Positions 34,690 through 44,064 of a stretch of 64,000 nucleotides of DNA are shown one piece after another. The DNA lies in the NCBI RefSeq assembly GCF_000337575.1, contig NZ_AOIM01000010.1, positions 1 to 64,000 on the forward strand, in the 5' to 3' direction. The DNA is from Natrialba hulunbeirensis JCM 10989. Its GTDB lineage: Archaea; Halobacteriota; Halobacteria; Halobacteriales; Natrialbaceae. A program made the translations under genes and the position numbers. A model generated the notes under the pieces. That model worked only from the letters and a program-made list of their open reading frames with translations. It was not told the origin of the DNA and ran no database searches. Numbering within the stretch: position 1 is the stretch's first letter; the number at the start of each line of letters is the position of its first letter.

Positions 34690-35010
34690 TACGGCTGACC
34701 GCGGCGTATTTCGACTTTTTCGGACGCTACCTGCTGAGTGACGAGTGATGACTGTCTGCTGTGATCCCGACGGTACTCTTCTGGAGTGACAGCACCCCAG
34801 AGCGACACACAGATATACAGACACCTAGGGAGCCAGCCAGCCTGACAGCCTGACAGCCTGACAGCCTGACAGCCTGACAGCCTGACAGCCTGACAGCCTG
34901 ACAGCCTGACAGCCTGACAGCCTGACAGCCTGACAGCCAGACAGCCAGACAGCCAGACAGCCAGACAGCCAGACAGCCAGACAGCCAGACAGCCAGACAG
35001 CCAGACAGCG
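34690..35010. other. Intergenic region dominated by tandem array
   Basis: The ~320 bases between the cold-shock gene and the epimerase stop hold only the 8-bp repeat array (listed separately). Long minus-strand frames that cross it translate the repeat into Leu-Ser-Gly-Cys-type words and are artefacts. Confidence 0.7.
34841..35008. repeat. 8-bp tandem array in two blocks (CCTGACAG then CCAGACAG)
   Basis: Twelve uninterrupted CCTGACAG units (34841-34936) are followed by nine CCAGACAG units (34937-35008), 21 in all. The array ends 2 bp from the stop codon of the epimerase gene. The one-base switch at the third position marks two homogenised blocks. There are no spacers, so it is not a CRISPR. 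Confidence 0.97.
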
Positions 35011-35394
35011 TTAATGCTCGACGAGCTCCAGCAAAATGCCACCCGTATCCGACGGATGCAAGAACGCCACCGTATGGCCCCACGCACCCGGCCGCGGCTC
35101 CTCGTCGATCAGGCGCACGTCGTGTTCGCGGGCCGTTTCGAGTGCCCCCTCGATGTCGTCGGTCCGGAGTGCAAGGTGGTGGATACCCGGTCCGTTTTGT
35201 TCGAGATACTGCGCGATGGTCCCGTCCTCGAGTGGCTCGAGGAGTTCGAAGTAGCTGTTCCCACAGTCGAGGAAGATGATTCGCATGCCGTCGAACTCCT
35301 CCTCGTGGACGTTCTCGATGCCGAAGAGGTCAGTGTAGAGGTCGGCGAGTTCGCGCGCATCCTCGGTTGCGATGCCGGCGTGTTCGAAGTGCAT
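35011..35394 (-). CDS. mce: Methylmalonyl-CoA epimerase (VOC family)
   Basis: 127 residues from ATG 35394. VOC-fold metal ligands appear as His5 in MHFEHAGIA, His75-His76 in GPGIHHLALRTDD and Glu in LLELVEH at the end; GNSYFELLEPL gives the central Glu. The enzyme interconverts (S)- and (R)-methylmalonyl-CoA. The mutase gene lies 1.6 kb upstream on the same strand, supporting a methylmalonyl-CoA pathway (propionyl-CoA use). Its stop abuts the 8-bp array. Confidence 0.88.
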   Translation of the reverse strand: MHFEHAGIATEDARELADLYTDLFGIENVHEEEFDGMRIIFLDCGNSYFELLEPLEDGTIAQYLEQNGPGIHHLALRTDDIEGALETAREHDVRLIDEEPRPGAWGHTVAFLHPSDTGGILLELVEH

Positions 35395-35488
35395 ACGCGG
35401 AGTCGTCGGCCGGCAGCGGCAAATAGAGCGGGGGTTCGGGCGACTCTCTCGCCGTAACGTGTCGCTCGCGCTCGTCGCACCCGACAGC

Positions 35489-36322
35489 TCAGCGAAGTCC
35501 GAGCGCCGTCGCCAACTGCGACCAGACGCCGTCGCCAACGGCAGTCACGTCTTCCATGTCGTCCTCGGAAAGCTCGAAATCGAAAATAGCCGCGTTGGCT
35601 TCAATGTGCTCGTGACTCGCCGCCTTCGGAATCGCCGCGACGGCCGGCTGTTGAACCAGCCACCGCAAGGCAACCTGTGCGGCCGACTTGCCGGAGGGCT
35701 CGCCGACCGCCGCGAGCCGGTCGTCACCCGGCACCGCACCCTCCGCGAGGGGGCTGTACGCAGTCAGACAGATGTCGTGATCGACGCAGTACTCCAGCAA
35801 CTCCTCCCGGTGATGATACGGGTGGTACTTCACCTGATTCGTCACGATCGGTGTCTCCGAGTGTTCACGAGCGGACTCGAGTTGCCCTACCGAAAAATTG
35901 CTGACGCCGATGTGGTCGACGACGCCCTCGTCCTGGAGTTCGTTCATCGCGCCGAGCGTTGCCGACAGCGGTGCCTCGTCACTCGGCGCGTGAAGCAAGA
36001 GCAGATCGACAGCGTCGAGGCCGAGCCGGTCGAGACTCGCCTGCGTCGTCTCGTGGACGTCCGCGGGTGCGGCGTTGTCGGGGTGGACCTTGGTGACGAC
36101 GAAGATGTCGTCGCGGTCGACGGGACTCTCCGCAATCGCGGTGCCGACGGCTGCCTCGTTGTCGTACATCTGTGCGGTGTCGATGTGCCGGTAGCCAGCG
36201 TCGAGTGCGGCGTCGACGGCTCGCTGGCACTCCTCGCCGGTCATCCGTGCGGTGCCGAAGCCGAGGACGGGGATTTCGGCGCCGCCTGCGCGAATTGTCT
36301 CGGTTGGATGTTCGGGGCCCAT
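35489..36322 (-). CDS. Aldo/keto reductase
   Basis: 277 residues from ATG 36322 (MGPEHPTETIRAGGAEIPVL). AKR landmarks: GFGTARMT, AGYRHIDTAQMYDNE (Asp/Tyr), VVTKVHPDN (Lys), LLLLHAPSD (His) and IGVSNFSVGQLE, with IPKAASHEHIEAN for NADPH binding. It reduces carbonyls with NAD(P)H; the substrate is unknown. It lies between epimerase and mutase but no functional link is evident. Confidence 0.92.
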   Translation of the reverse strand: MGPEHPTETIRAGGAEIPVLGFGTARMTGEECQRAVDAALDAGYRHIDTAQMYDNEAAVGTAIAESPVDRDDIFVVTKVHPDNAAPADVHETTQASLDRLGLDAVDLLLLHAPSDEAPLSATLGAMNELQDEGVVDHIGVSNFSVGQLESAREHSETPIVTNQVKYHPYHHREELLEYCVDHDICLTAYSPLAEGAVPGDDRLAAVGEPSGKSAAQVALRWLVQQPAVAAIPKAASHEHIEANAAIFDFELSEDDMEDVTAVGDGVWSQLATALGLR

Positions 36323-36517
36323 GCGTCTGGCGTCATCAGCAACTGTCTTCAATCTCCTCCCGGCTTGGTGTGCACCGTCCGTTCTCACTTTCTCACTGTG
36401 CGTTCCCGCGCTACTCGCCTCGTTCACATCCGACAAACAGGGCTGTGACGTGATGCGCTGTCGCGGGATGGTACTCGAGTACCAACGCCTATGTACCGAC
36501 CGCAGGATGGTCGTGGT

Positions 36518-36937
36518 ATGTCCCCGTCACGACGACGCTTCCTCCTCGGCGCGACCGGGCTCACCGGTGCGACTGCAGGCTGTCTCTCGTACGTCAGGCG
36601 CGTCAGTCCGGGTCTCTCCATCGGCAGCAGCTATCCCGACGAAATAGCACTCGAGATCGAAATCGCGCCCGACTACGGAGAGGACCCCGTCTTCACGGAC
36701 CGAATCGTGATCGACGGCGAAGAGAGCCGAATCGAACGGGACGAGGTCGTCACCGGCTGGTACGGCGACGAGTTCTTCGTCTCCGTCAAGCCGGAACCAG
36801 CGCCTGAGTTGCTCGACGACGTGTTCCACACCTACTGGGAACTGACGTGCGTTGGAAACGACCGCATCGAGGACCACCTGCGGATTCTCGTTACCGAGTG
36901 GAAGGAGATTCGGCTTCGGCCGAACCGCTGTAGCTAA
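36518..36937 (+). CDS. Tat-type lipoprotein of unknown function
   Basis: 139 residues from ATG 36518. The signal SPSRRRFLLGATGLTGATAG then Cys is a twin-Arg lipoprotein signal with lipobox. The mature domain is a compact beta-type stretch (GLSIGSSYPDEIALEIEIAP, FVSVKPEPAPELLDDVFHTY). No domain recognised. Convergent with the mutase gene. Confidence 0.72.
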   Translation: MSPSRRRFLLGATGLTGATAGCLSYVRRVSPGLSIGSSYPDEIALEIEIAPDYGEDPVFTDRIVIDGEESRIERDEVVTGWYGDEFFVSVKPEPAPELLDDVFHTYWELTCVGNDRIEDHLRILVTEWKEIRLRPNRCS

Positions 36938-36995
36938 CGCAAACCTCGTTCACACCTTCCCAAACCGCTCAGCCCGCTCAAGCCGCTCAGACAGC

Positions 36996-38678
36996 TCAGA
37001 CCGCACTCCCCGGCTGATACTCCCCGAACTCGTCGCGCAACACGTTACAGATCTCGCCGACCGTCGCGTACGTCTTCACCGCCTCGATGATGTGGGGCAT
37101 GAGGTTCTCGTTGCCCCGGGCCGCCTCGCGGAGGGACTCGAGTGCATCCTCCACAGCCGCCTCGTCGCGGTCGTCGCGGACGGATTGGACGTTCTCGATC
37201 TGGCGGCGTTCGTCCTCCTCGGTGATCTCCTCGACGTCCATCTCTGGGTCTTCGTCGACCTCGAACTCGTTGACGCCGACGATGATGCGTTCTTTGTCCT
37301 CGATTTCCTTCTGGCGGTCGAAGGCGGTGTCCTGGATCTGGCGCTGGACCCACTGCTGCTCCACCGCTTCGAGCATGCCGCCGCGGCTGTCGACCGCTTC
37401 GAGGATCTCGTAGGCCTCTTCCTCGACGTCGTCGGTGAGCGATTCGACGTAGTAGCTGCCGGCGAGCGGGTCGATGGTGTCGGCCGCGCCGGACTCGTGG
37501 GCGAGGATCTGTTGGGTTCGCAGGGCGGTGCGGACGGACTCCTCGGTGGGGAGGGCAAGCGCCTCGTCCTTCCCGTTGGTGTGGAGGCTCTGGGTGCCAC
37601 CGAGAACGGCGGCGAGCGCCTGGTAGGCCACGCGAACCACGTTGTTCTCGATCTGCTGGGCGGTGAGCATCGAGCCCGCGGTCTGGGTGTGGAACTTGAG
37701 CTGTTTCGACTTGGGATCGTCCGGGTCGAAGCGCTCGTCCATGATGTCGTGCCACATCCGACGGGCTGCGCGGAACTTCGCAACCTCCTCGAAGATGTTG
37801 TTGTGGCCGTTGAAGAAGAACGAAAGCTGCGGGGCGAAGTCGTCGACGTCGAGTCCGGCCTCGATGGCGGCTTCGACGTACTCGATGCCGTTCCCCAGGG
37901 TGAAGGCGAGTTCCTGTGCCGCCGTGGAGCCGGCCTCGCGGATGTGGTACCCCGAAATCGAGATGGTGTTGAACTTCGGCGTCTCCTCGGCACAGAACTC
38001 GAAGATGTCGGTGATGATCCGCATCGACGGCTCGGGCGGGTAAATGTAGGTGTTACGTGCGATGTACTCCTTTAGAAGGTCGTTCTGGATGGTCCCTCGC
38101 AACTCGGCGCGGTCGACGCCCTGCTGGTCGCCCACGGCGATGTACATCGCGAGCAGGACTGATGCGGGCGCGTTGATCGTCATCGAGGTCGAGACCTCAT
38201 CGAGTGGGATGCCGTCGAAGACGGTCTCCATGTCCGCGAGCGAGTCGATGGCGACGCCAGCTTTCCCGACCTCGCCGGCGGCCATGTCGGCGTCGGAGTC
38301 GTAGCCCATCTGCGTCGGCAGGTCGAACGCCATCGAGAGCCCGGTCTGGCCCTGATCGAGCAGGTAGTGGTAGCGCTCGTTCGTGTCCGCGGGCGTCGAG
38401 AACCCGGCGTACTGGCGCATGGTCCACAGCCGGCCCCGGTAGCCGGTGGAGTAGACTCCGCGCGTGTACGGCGCCTCGCCGGGATAGCCCAGGTCCTCCT
38501 GATAGTCGAGAGTCGATACATCGTCCGGCGTGTAGAGTCGGTCGACCTCCTGGCCACCCGTATCGGTCGTGAACGTCTCCTGGCGCTCACCGAACCGATC
38601 GAGGACCGGTTCGACGTCGTCGTCGTGCCAGTCCTCCCGGCCGGCACGGATCTCCTCGAGTTCCTCGGGGTCGAACAT
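36996..38678 (-). CDS. mcmA1: Methylmalonyl-CoA mutase, large (catalytic) subunit
   Basis: 560 residues from ATG 38678 ([20 protein letters not shown]). The barrel is evident from YPYTRG-type [60 protein letters not shown] and [20 protein letters not shown]. The B12-binding domain is absent, as in the archaeal split enzyme, whose small subunit is encoded elsewhere. It converts (R)-methylmalonyl-CoA to succinyl-CoA. An upstream open frame (to 38801) is not part of it. Confidence 0.95.
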   Translation of the reverse strand: MFDPEELEEIRAGREDWHDDDVEPVLDRFGERQETFTTDTGGQEVDRLYTPDDVSTLDYQEDLGYPGEAPYTRGVYSTGYRGRLWTMRQYAGFSTPADTNERYHYLLDQGQTGLSMAFDLPTQMGYDSDADMAAGEVGKAGVAIDSLADMETVFDGIPLDEVSTSMTINAPASVLLAMYIAVGDQQGVDRAELRGTIQNDLLKEYIARNTYIYPPEPSMRIITDIFEFCAEETPKFNTISISGYHIREAGSTAAQELAFTLGNGIEYVEAAIEAGLDVDDFAPQLSFFFNGHNNIFEEVAKFRAARRMWHDIMDERFDPDDPKSKQLKFHTQTAGSMLTAQQIENNVVRVAYQALAAVLGGTQSLHTNGKDEALALPTEESVRTALRTQQILAHESGAADTIDPLAGSYYVESLTDDVEEEAYEILEAVDSRGGMLEAVEQQWVQRQIQDTAFDRQKEIEDKERIIVGVNEFEVDEDPEMDVEEITEEDERRQIENVQSVRDDRDEAAVEDALESLREAARGNENLMPHIIEAVKTYATVGEICNVLRDEFGEYQPGSAV

Positions 38679-38843
38679 TACGAATACCGACGACCGGCCG
38701 GGGCTTGAAGGTTGATGAACGTGCCCGTGTTGCCACCGGCACTCACCAGCCGCTCTTGCGGTCGTACAGCGGTTCTCTGCTCCCGGACGTGACCACGACA
38801 CTCCATCACCGAAACACGACTACAACCCTCTCATCGGCCGCAG

Positions 38844-39236
38844 TCAGATCGCGTCGTCCGGATCGTGACTCGACGCTACTCGAGTCGCCTCCGTCGCGTA
38901 CCGATCCTGTGTCTCGTGGTCGTCGACCGTGCCGAGGTCGTCGCGCGAGACGGTTAGACTGGCTTTCGTCTCCCGTGCCGGGCCTGTAAAGCTCGTGAGC
39001 GCGCGTTCGCGACGGTGGTAGTAGCGACCGTCCGGTGTCGCGTACACGAGGATAATCAGGTTCAGTTCGTCGTCGCCGTACGTTCGTTCGACGAGCCAGA
39101 CACGGGTTTCGGCGTCGTCGTCGAGCGTACTCGAGTCCTGGGTGTCGTGGGTGTCGTTGGCGTCGTTGGCGTCGTTGGCGTCGTTGCCGTTGCGAGCATC
39201 GCGGGCATCCCGGGTGTCGAAATTGTCGGTAGGCAT
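38844..39236 (-). CDS. Small haloarchaeal hypothetical with Asn-Asp repeats
   Basis: 130 residues. The N-terminus is a low-complexity run (RNGNDANDANDANDTHDTQD) encoded by four tandem 9-bp units (39153-39188). A structured part follows: TRVWLVERTYGDDELNLIIL, VYATPDGRYYHRRERALTSF and TKASLTVSRDDLGTVDD, which looks like a small beta domain. The repeat could expand or contract in frame. No family recognised. Confidence 0.65.
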   Translation of the reverse strand: MPTDNFDTRDARDARNGNDANDANDANDTHDTQDSSTLDDDAETRVWLVERTYGDDELNLIILVYATPDGRYYHRRERALTSFTGPARETKASLTVSRDDLGTVDDHETQDRYATEATRVASSHDPDDAI

Positions 39237-39294
39237 TGGAATGGATCAGACGACGGACGGAGATCACCGAGTAACTAACGAGGGCACACAGCGC

Positions 39295-39948
39295 TTAGCG
39301 GCCGGTATCGTACTTGTACGTCGCCGATTCGGTGTCGATACCGAAGTCCTCCGGGCTGTCTTCGTCGGCCACCTCCGTGTCGCGATCGGACGCCTGTTTG
39401 AACGCCTCACGGAGTCGGTCCGGCATCCGGAACCGATCGATCTCGAGGGCGTGGGCGACGGCATCCGGATCGGTTTGTTCGCGCTTCGCCTCGAGTCGGT
39501 GCTGGAGCGCTTCCGGAAGCTTCGATTCCTCGATTCGCCGGAAGCCGAACTGTGCGAGGTACTCGCCTTCGCCCGTCAGCGAGTAGACGGTGTCGAATCC
39601 CTCGTCGCTCGCGTACTCGATGAGTCGCTCGATGACGTGTGCGCCGATTCCCTGCCCGCGCCAGTTATCGAGGACGCCGATGCTGGTGAGTTCGCAGACG
39701 GCGGTTCGCTGGTCGTCGTCCGAGTTGCCATCGCCGTCGCTGTCACCATCGCCACTGTCACTACTCTCACTACTGCTCCCCCCATCCTTGTGGATCCGAA
39801 TCCGGCCAAATCCAGCCTTCTCGCCGGACTCTTCGTCGACCGCGATAACGTAGTCACGGGACCGGAACGCCGTGTCGTCGAGTCCCATCGACTCGATGTG
39901 GTCGAGTAACCAGACCTCCTCCCGGTTTTTCGCGTCCCGTACGTACAT
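39295..39948 (-). CDS. GNAT-family acetyltransferase
   Basis: 217 residues from ATG 39948 (MYVRDAKNREEVWLLDHIES). GNAT core: AVCELTSIGVLDNWRGQGIG (motif A with RGQGIG for acetyl-CoA), VIERLIEYASDEGFDTVYSL and EYLAQFGFRRIEE. A Ser/Asp/Gly-rich insert (~60-80) precedes the motif A strand. The C-terminal ~60 residues are extra. Substrate unknown. Confidence 0.88.
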   Translation of the reverse strand: MYVRDAKNREEVWLLDHIESMGLDDTAFRSRDYVIAVDEESGEKAGFGRIRIHKDGGSSSESSDSGDGDSDGDGNSDDDQRTAVCELTSIGVLDNWRGQGIGAHVIERLIEYASDEGFDTVYSLTGEGEYLAQFGFRRIEESKLPEALQHRLEAKREQTDPDAVAHALEIDRFRMPDRLREAFKQASDRDTEVADEDSPEDFGIDTESATYKYDTGR

Positions 39949-40068
39949 GATTCGATATTCGACCCGAACGGCCAAAAGGGTTTGCGGGGCAGTAGCGGCG
40001 GCGTCCCGAAGATCGTTCGATGTTCGCCTTCCCGAATACCTATACCATAGCCATGCGACACGTCTCCA

Positions 40069-42045
40069 ATGGCCACGACAGACGACCTCGACACCGAGAC
40101 AGCGGACGTACTCGAGTCCCTCGCATCGCTCCCGACAATTGCACATCCGACGATCTCGCCCGATGGCTCGGAGATCGCGTTCTACTACGACGAGACGGGG
40201 AGAAACGAACTCCACGTGCTCGACGCAGAGACGGGGACACTCGAGCAGTGGTCCGAGGGCGACGTGCCGCGAAACGCGCGCTGGTTCCTTCGCTGGGACG
40301 CGGACGGAGAACGCGTGTTCTTCCACCAGGACGAGGGTGGTGACGAGCAGAACGACATCTACGCGCTCTCGCGAGCGGGAGCGGTCGAATCTGTCGTCGA
40401 AATCGACGGCCAGGCGGTTCTGAACGACGTGAGCGACGATGGGGAGTCGCTGCTGTTTACCTCGAACCGCGACGGCCAGATGAACGCGTATCGGTACGAC
40501 TGCGCCACCGATGAGGTGACCAAACTCACCGACTACGAGCGCGCCGTTGGCGCGCTGTCGTTCTCGCCGGAGGGGGACCGGATCGCCTACGCGACGAACG
40601 AGACGGACGACTTCGACAACATGGATGTTTACGTCGCGAACGCCGACGGCTCCGAGCCGCGAAATCTGTCGCTCGGCGACGTGGGTGCGGAGTCGGCACC
40701 GATGGACTGGGGGCCCGACGGAGAACGGTTACTGGTCACGGACAATACGACGGACCTTGGCCGCGCGGGTGTCGTCGATCTCGCTGCGCTGGACGAGGTT
40801 ACCCTCGAGCCCGATGGCGACACCGAAAGCGACGCTGGCGACACCGACGCCCGGGCAGCAGCCGAAGACGCCGTCACCTGGTTCAGCGACAGCGATTCCG
40901 AGGAGTCCCCCATCGGATTCCTGCCCGGTGGCGAGCGCTTCTTCACACTGCGCGATCGTGCGGCCCAGTCAATCCCCGTCGTTTACGACATCGAGACCGG
41001 TGAGAGCCGCGAACTCGACGTTCCCGAGGGGATGACCACCGTCGGCCGAATGGGACCGAGCGACGTCGCCATCGACGAGAATCGCCTCTTGCTTCAGCAC
41101 ACGAGTCCGACGACCCGGACGGAACTGCTCGTCTACGATCTCGCAACCGACGAGTACGAGACGCTCCTCGAGGCTGAGTACGGCCCGTTCTCGCCCGATG
41201 ACTTCGCCGACGCGGAGTACCTCACAGTACAGTCCAACGGCGTTCCGGAGACGCCCGCCGAAGCAGTCGACCACGAGCCAGCCGACGAACTCGAGATCGG
41301 CGCGCTGCTGTACGACTCCGGCGAACGCCCGTCGCCGCTGCTCGTCAAGGTCCACGGCGGGCCGCGCGCCCGGGACACCAAGGGATTCAACCTCTACACG
41401 CAGATGCTGGTCATGCAGGGCTTTTCCGTTCTCGAGGTCAACTACCGCGGCTCGACCGGCCGCGGCCGCGAGTTCGTCGAGGAACTCATCGAGGACTGGG
41501 GCGGTGCCGAGCAGGGTGACGTGGCGACGGTCGCCGAGCACGTCCTCGAAACGCGCGACTGGCTCGACGAGGACCGCGTCGTCGTCTTCGGCGGCTCCTA
41601 CGGCGGCTACTCGGCCTACTGGCAGACGGTGCAGTACCCCGACCTGTACGATGCCGGCATCGCCTGGATCGGCCTCACGGACCTCGAAGAGCAGTACGAG
41701 ACGACGATGCCCCACTACCGGATCGAACTCATGGAAAAGTACCTCGGTACGCCCGAGGAGAACCCGACCCTGTATGAGGAACGCTCGCCGATCACGCACG
41801 CCGAGAACCTCGCCGCGCCGTTGCTCATGGTCCACGGCGTCAACGACACCCGCGTCCCCGTCTCACAGGCCCGGCGCTATCGCGAGGTACTCGAGTCCCT
41901 CGGCTACGAGTTCGGCCCCGATGGCGACGTCGAGTACGAGGAACTCGGCGAGGAGGGTCACGCGTCGACTGACCAGCGCCAGCAGCTACGGACGTTCGAA
42001 TTGCTGGCGGACTTCCTGGATCGGCGAGTGCACGCGGCGGAGTGA
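40069..42045 (+). CDS. S9-family (prolyl oligopeptidase) serine peptidase
   Basis: 658 residues. The N-terminal ~390 residues are a beta-propeller (TISPDGSEIAFYYDETGRNE, LSFSPEGDRIAYATNETDD). The C-terminal alpha/beta-hydrolase has VVVFGGSYGGYSAYW with Ser510, GVNDTRVPVSQA (Asp) and EEGHAS (His). It removes oligo- or dipeptides, or is an acylaminoacyl peptidase. No signal peptide, so it is probably cytosolic. Single gene. Confidence 0.93.
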   Translation: MATTDDLDTETADVLESLASLPTIAHPTISPDGSEIAFYYDETGRNELHVLDAETGTLEQWSEGDVPRNARWFLRWDADGERVFFHQDEGGDEQNDIYALSRAGAVESVVEIDGQAVLNDVSDDGESLLFTSNRDGQMNAYRYDCATDEVTKLTDYERAVGALSFSPEGDRIAYATNETDDFDNMDVYVANADGSEPRNLSLGDVGAESAPMDWGPDGERLLVTDNTTDLGRAGVVDLAALDEVTLEPDGDTESDAGDTDARAAAEDAVTWFSDSDSEESPIGFLPGGERFFTLRDRAAQSIPVVYDIETGESRELDVPEGMTTVGRMGPSDVAIDENRLLLQHTSPTTRTELLVYDLATDEYETLLEAEYGPFSPDDFADAEYLTVQSNGVPETPAEAVDHEPADELEIGALLYDSGERPSPLLVKVHGGPRARDTKGFNLYTQMLVMQGFSVLEVNYRGSTGRGREFVEELIEDWGGAEQGDVATVAEHVLETRDWLDEDRVVVFGGSYGGYSAYWQTVQYPDLYDAGIAWIGLTDLEEQYETTMPHYRIELMEKYLGTPEENPTLYEERSPITHAENLAAPLLMVHGVNDTRVPVSQARRYREVLESLGYEFGPDGDVEYEELGEEGHASTDQRQQLRTFELLADFLDRRVHAAE

Positions 42046-42184
42046 AGGTTGAGGGGAGCGGGAGTGAGTTGAGGTCGTACACCTCTGACCCGGCCCGCTG
42101 AAGGACGCTGGCTGGTATAGACTCTCCCTCGTTACGTTAGAAACGAACAATCACGCTTTTGCGCCACCTCAGTGTGGCTAGCGC

Positions 42185-42469
42185 ATGACATCTTCCACGA
42201 ACTCGACCGGTTCTGGTTCGACCGAGTCCGGTGGATCGTTCCGCGAGCGAGCGATACGGGTGGTCATCTCGATCGTCGTGTTGGTCCCCGTAACCGTGTT
42301 CCTCGGCTACGGTGGCTGGATCGTGCTCACACTGACTGCGAGTGTCGGTCTGTACGACCCGAAGACGGATGATGGCGAGCCACTTCGCCATCGGCTGGCC
42401 GCCTGGCCGGATCGTAACAGAGATGTGATGCGAACGGACGGGAAGGAGCCACTCCCGCTGAAGCCGTAG
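42185..42469 (+). CDS. Small single-pass membrane protein
   Basis: 94 residues: a Ser/Thr/Gly-rich start, then FRERAIRVVISIVVLVPVTV followed by FLGYGGWIVLTLTASVG, and a charged tail with RHRLAAWPDRNRDVMR. It resembles small haloarchaeal DUF7535-type membrane proteins. It is convergent with the next gene (stop codons 11 bp apart). Function unknown. Confidence 0.65.
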   Translation: MTSSTNSTGSGSTESGGSFRERAIRVVISIVVLVPVTVFLGYGGWIVLTLTASVGLYDPKTDDGEPLRHRLAAWPDRNRDVMRTDGKEPLPLKP

Positions 42470-42480
42470 CAGTCGGGCAC

Positions 42481-43416
42481 CTATCCGCTCGCCAGGGCTG
42501 CCTCCAGGCGCGATTCGATCTCGTCGAGTTCGTTTCGCAGTTCCTCTCCCTCCTCGCCCTCCAGTGCGTCGATTTGCTCAACGAGTCCCTGCAGCCGCAA
42601 GTACTTCTCGTCTTCGTCGACGCTCGTCTTCTGGACGTAGACGCTCTCGTCCGTCTCGTACACCTCGGCGTCCGAGAGGTCCGTCACGGAGATGACGACA
42701 TCCAGTTTCTCCTGGTCGACGCCGAGAACCCACTCGCGGGGCACGTCGTGCTCGTCGAGCGCCTCGAAAACCGCCTCCTCGTCCATCGGCCGGCGACGCT
42801 CGCGGACCGTCCGCCGAACGGTGCCGTACCGACCGTGAAGCGCCTGATCCGGGCCGAGTCGGTCGAGCAGCGCGTTCCGCGCCGACCGGCGGAGCCGGTC
42901 CGCACCGTGCTGGACATCCGAGGCGAGGACGTAGAGATCCGTGAGGGAATCCGTCTCGAGTACCCCCGGCTCGTCCGCGTCCTCGAGTCCGTCGAGCAAC
43001 GCGGCGAGCAACAGTCCGTCGTCGTGGACGCGCTCGGGCTGTGTGCGTGCCTCGGCTGCAGAGACGAGGTACGGACTCTCGCCGGCCACGGCCTCGTCAT
43101 CGCGGCGAATGGTGTCGTCCGTAACCGTGTACGCTCCAGAAAGCGTCAGTAGCACTGCGTAGGGTTCGACGCCCGGTTGCAGGGTTTCGATGGCGAGTCC
43201 GTTCTGGTCACCCGCCGCGAGTTGCGCTGTAAGCACGCCAAACTGCTCGCGCCAGAGGGTGTGCCTCTCACCACTGTCAGCGAATCGGACGACGATCCGG
43301 TCGTCCGCAGACCGCACGATATCGAATCGGCGTTCGGAGACCGGCGTCTCGAGGACGGCCCCGGACTCGAGTTCGGTACACGCTGTACGGAGGGCGTTCC
43401 AGCGGTCGTCGTTCAT
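42481..43416 (-). CDS. Conserved haloarchaeal protein of unknown function
   Basis: 311 residues from ATG 43416 (MNDDRWNALRTACTELESGA). The first ~90 residues are a beta-type domain (RIVVRFADSGERHTLWREQF). A central Arg/Asp-rich helical part contains RYGTVRRTVRERRRPMDEEA. The C-terminus is predicted coiled coil (YLRLQGLVEQIDALEGEEGE). No catalytic motif recognised. The helical tail suggests self-association. Confidence 0.7.
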   Translation of the reverse strand: MNDDRWNALRTACTELESGAVLETPVSERRFDIVRSADDRIVVRFADSGERHTLWREQFGVLTAQLAAGDQNGLAIETLQPGVEPYAVLLTLSGAYTVTDDTIRRDDEAVAGESPYLVSAAEARTQPERVHDDGLLLAALLDGLEDADEPGVLETDSLTDLYVLASDVQHGADRLRRSARNALLDRLGPDQALHGRYGTVRRTVRERRRPMDEEAVFEALDEHDVPREWVLGVDQEKLDVVISVTDLSDAEVYETDESVYVQKTSVDEDEKYLRLQGLVEQIDALEGEEGEELRNELDEIESRLEAALASG

Positions 43417-43565
43417 GGCGGCTACTCCACCGACAGCGGCCAAAAAGCGACGGCAAGCAGGCGCACGGATCGTTCGGCTGCTACCTGCTGTTTCTTCCCG
43501 CGATTCTCCTCCAAAATTGTGGTGTGAAGCAACAAAATTATACTCACCGTGACAGACTACCGCGT

Positions 43566-43964
43566 ATGGAACGGCGAGCCCTCCTCACGTCGCTCTGTTT
43601 CCCACTGTTTGCTTCTGTCTCCGGCTGTCTGGCACGGGAACAGTCCCCGCGACTGTCTCAGTTGGCCGTCAGCAACTTCACTGCCGAACCGGTCCGCGTC
43701 GGAGTACGCCTCACAGACGGCAGCGAGGCGGCGTACGAGGACACCGTCAGTCTCGACGCAAACACCGAAGACAGGATCGTTCCATCGACAGTGATCGACG
43801 ACGAACTCCCCGAGGATCACGGGGCAGCCGTACTCGAGTACGGCCTGGCTGGATCACCACTCGAGACGCTGGAGCTGTCGGACTACGTCGAGTCCGATTG
43901 CGGGAAAGTCAATCTCAATGTTCGGGAGGAGACGGTCGAGGCGTTCGTCTCTTCGGGGTGTTGA
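43566..43964 (+). CDS. Putative lipoprotein
   Basis: 132 residues from ATG 43566. The signal MERRALLTSLCFPLFASVSG then Cys has an RR pair and lipobox, fitting Tat-dependent lipoprotein export. The mature part is a small beta domain (AVSNFTAEPVRVGVRLTDGS, EYGLAGSPLETLELSDYVES) with a final Cys pair-like end (SDCGKVNL ... SSGC). Function unknown. Confidence 0.7.
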   Translation: MERRALLTSLCFPLFASVSGCLAREQSPRLSQLAVSNFTAEPVRVGVRLTDGSEAAYEDTVSLDANTEDRIVPSTVIDDELPEDHGAAVLEYGLAGSPLETLELSDYVESDCGKVNLNVREETVEAFVSSGC

Positions 43965-44064
43965 TCGCTCGGCTTCGTGGTGTTGATCCCTCGGCACTCG
44001 AGGTGACTGTGTAGTGAGTTGACGGCGTTGGGCAACCATCGTTCAGGATACGAGAGTGCCGACG

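Noticed and set aside
34841-35008. Possible CRISPR array
   Set aside because: Units are 8 bp, contiguous and without spacers, and no cas gene is near.
34536-35087. Minus-strand frames translating the 8-bp array into Leu-Ser-Gly-Cys-Gln repeats
   Set aside because: An 8-bp unit reads in all three frames; the translation is a by-product of the repeat, with no domain before or after.
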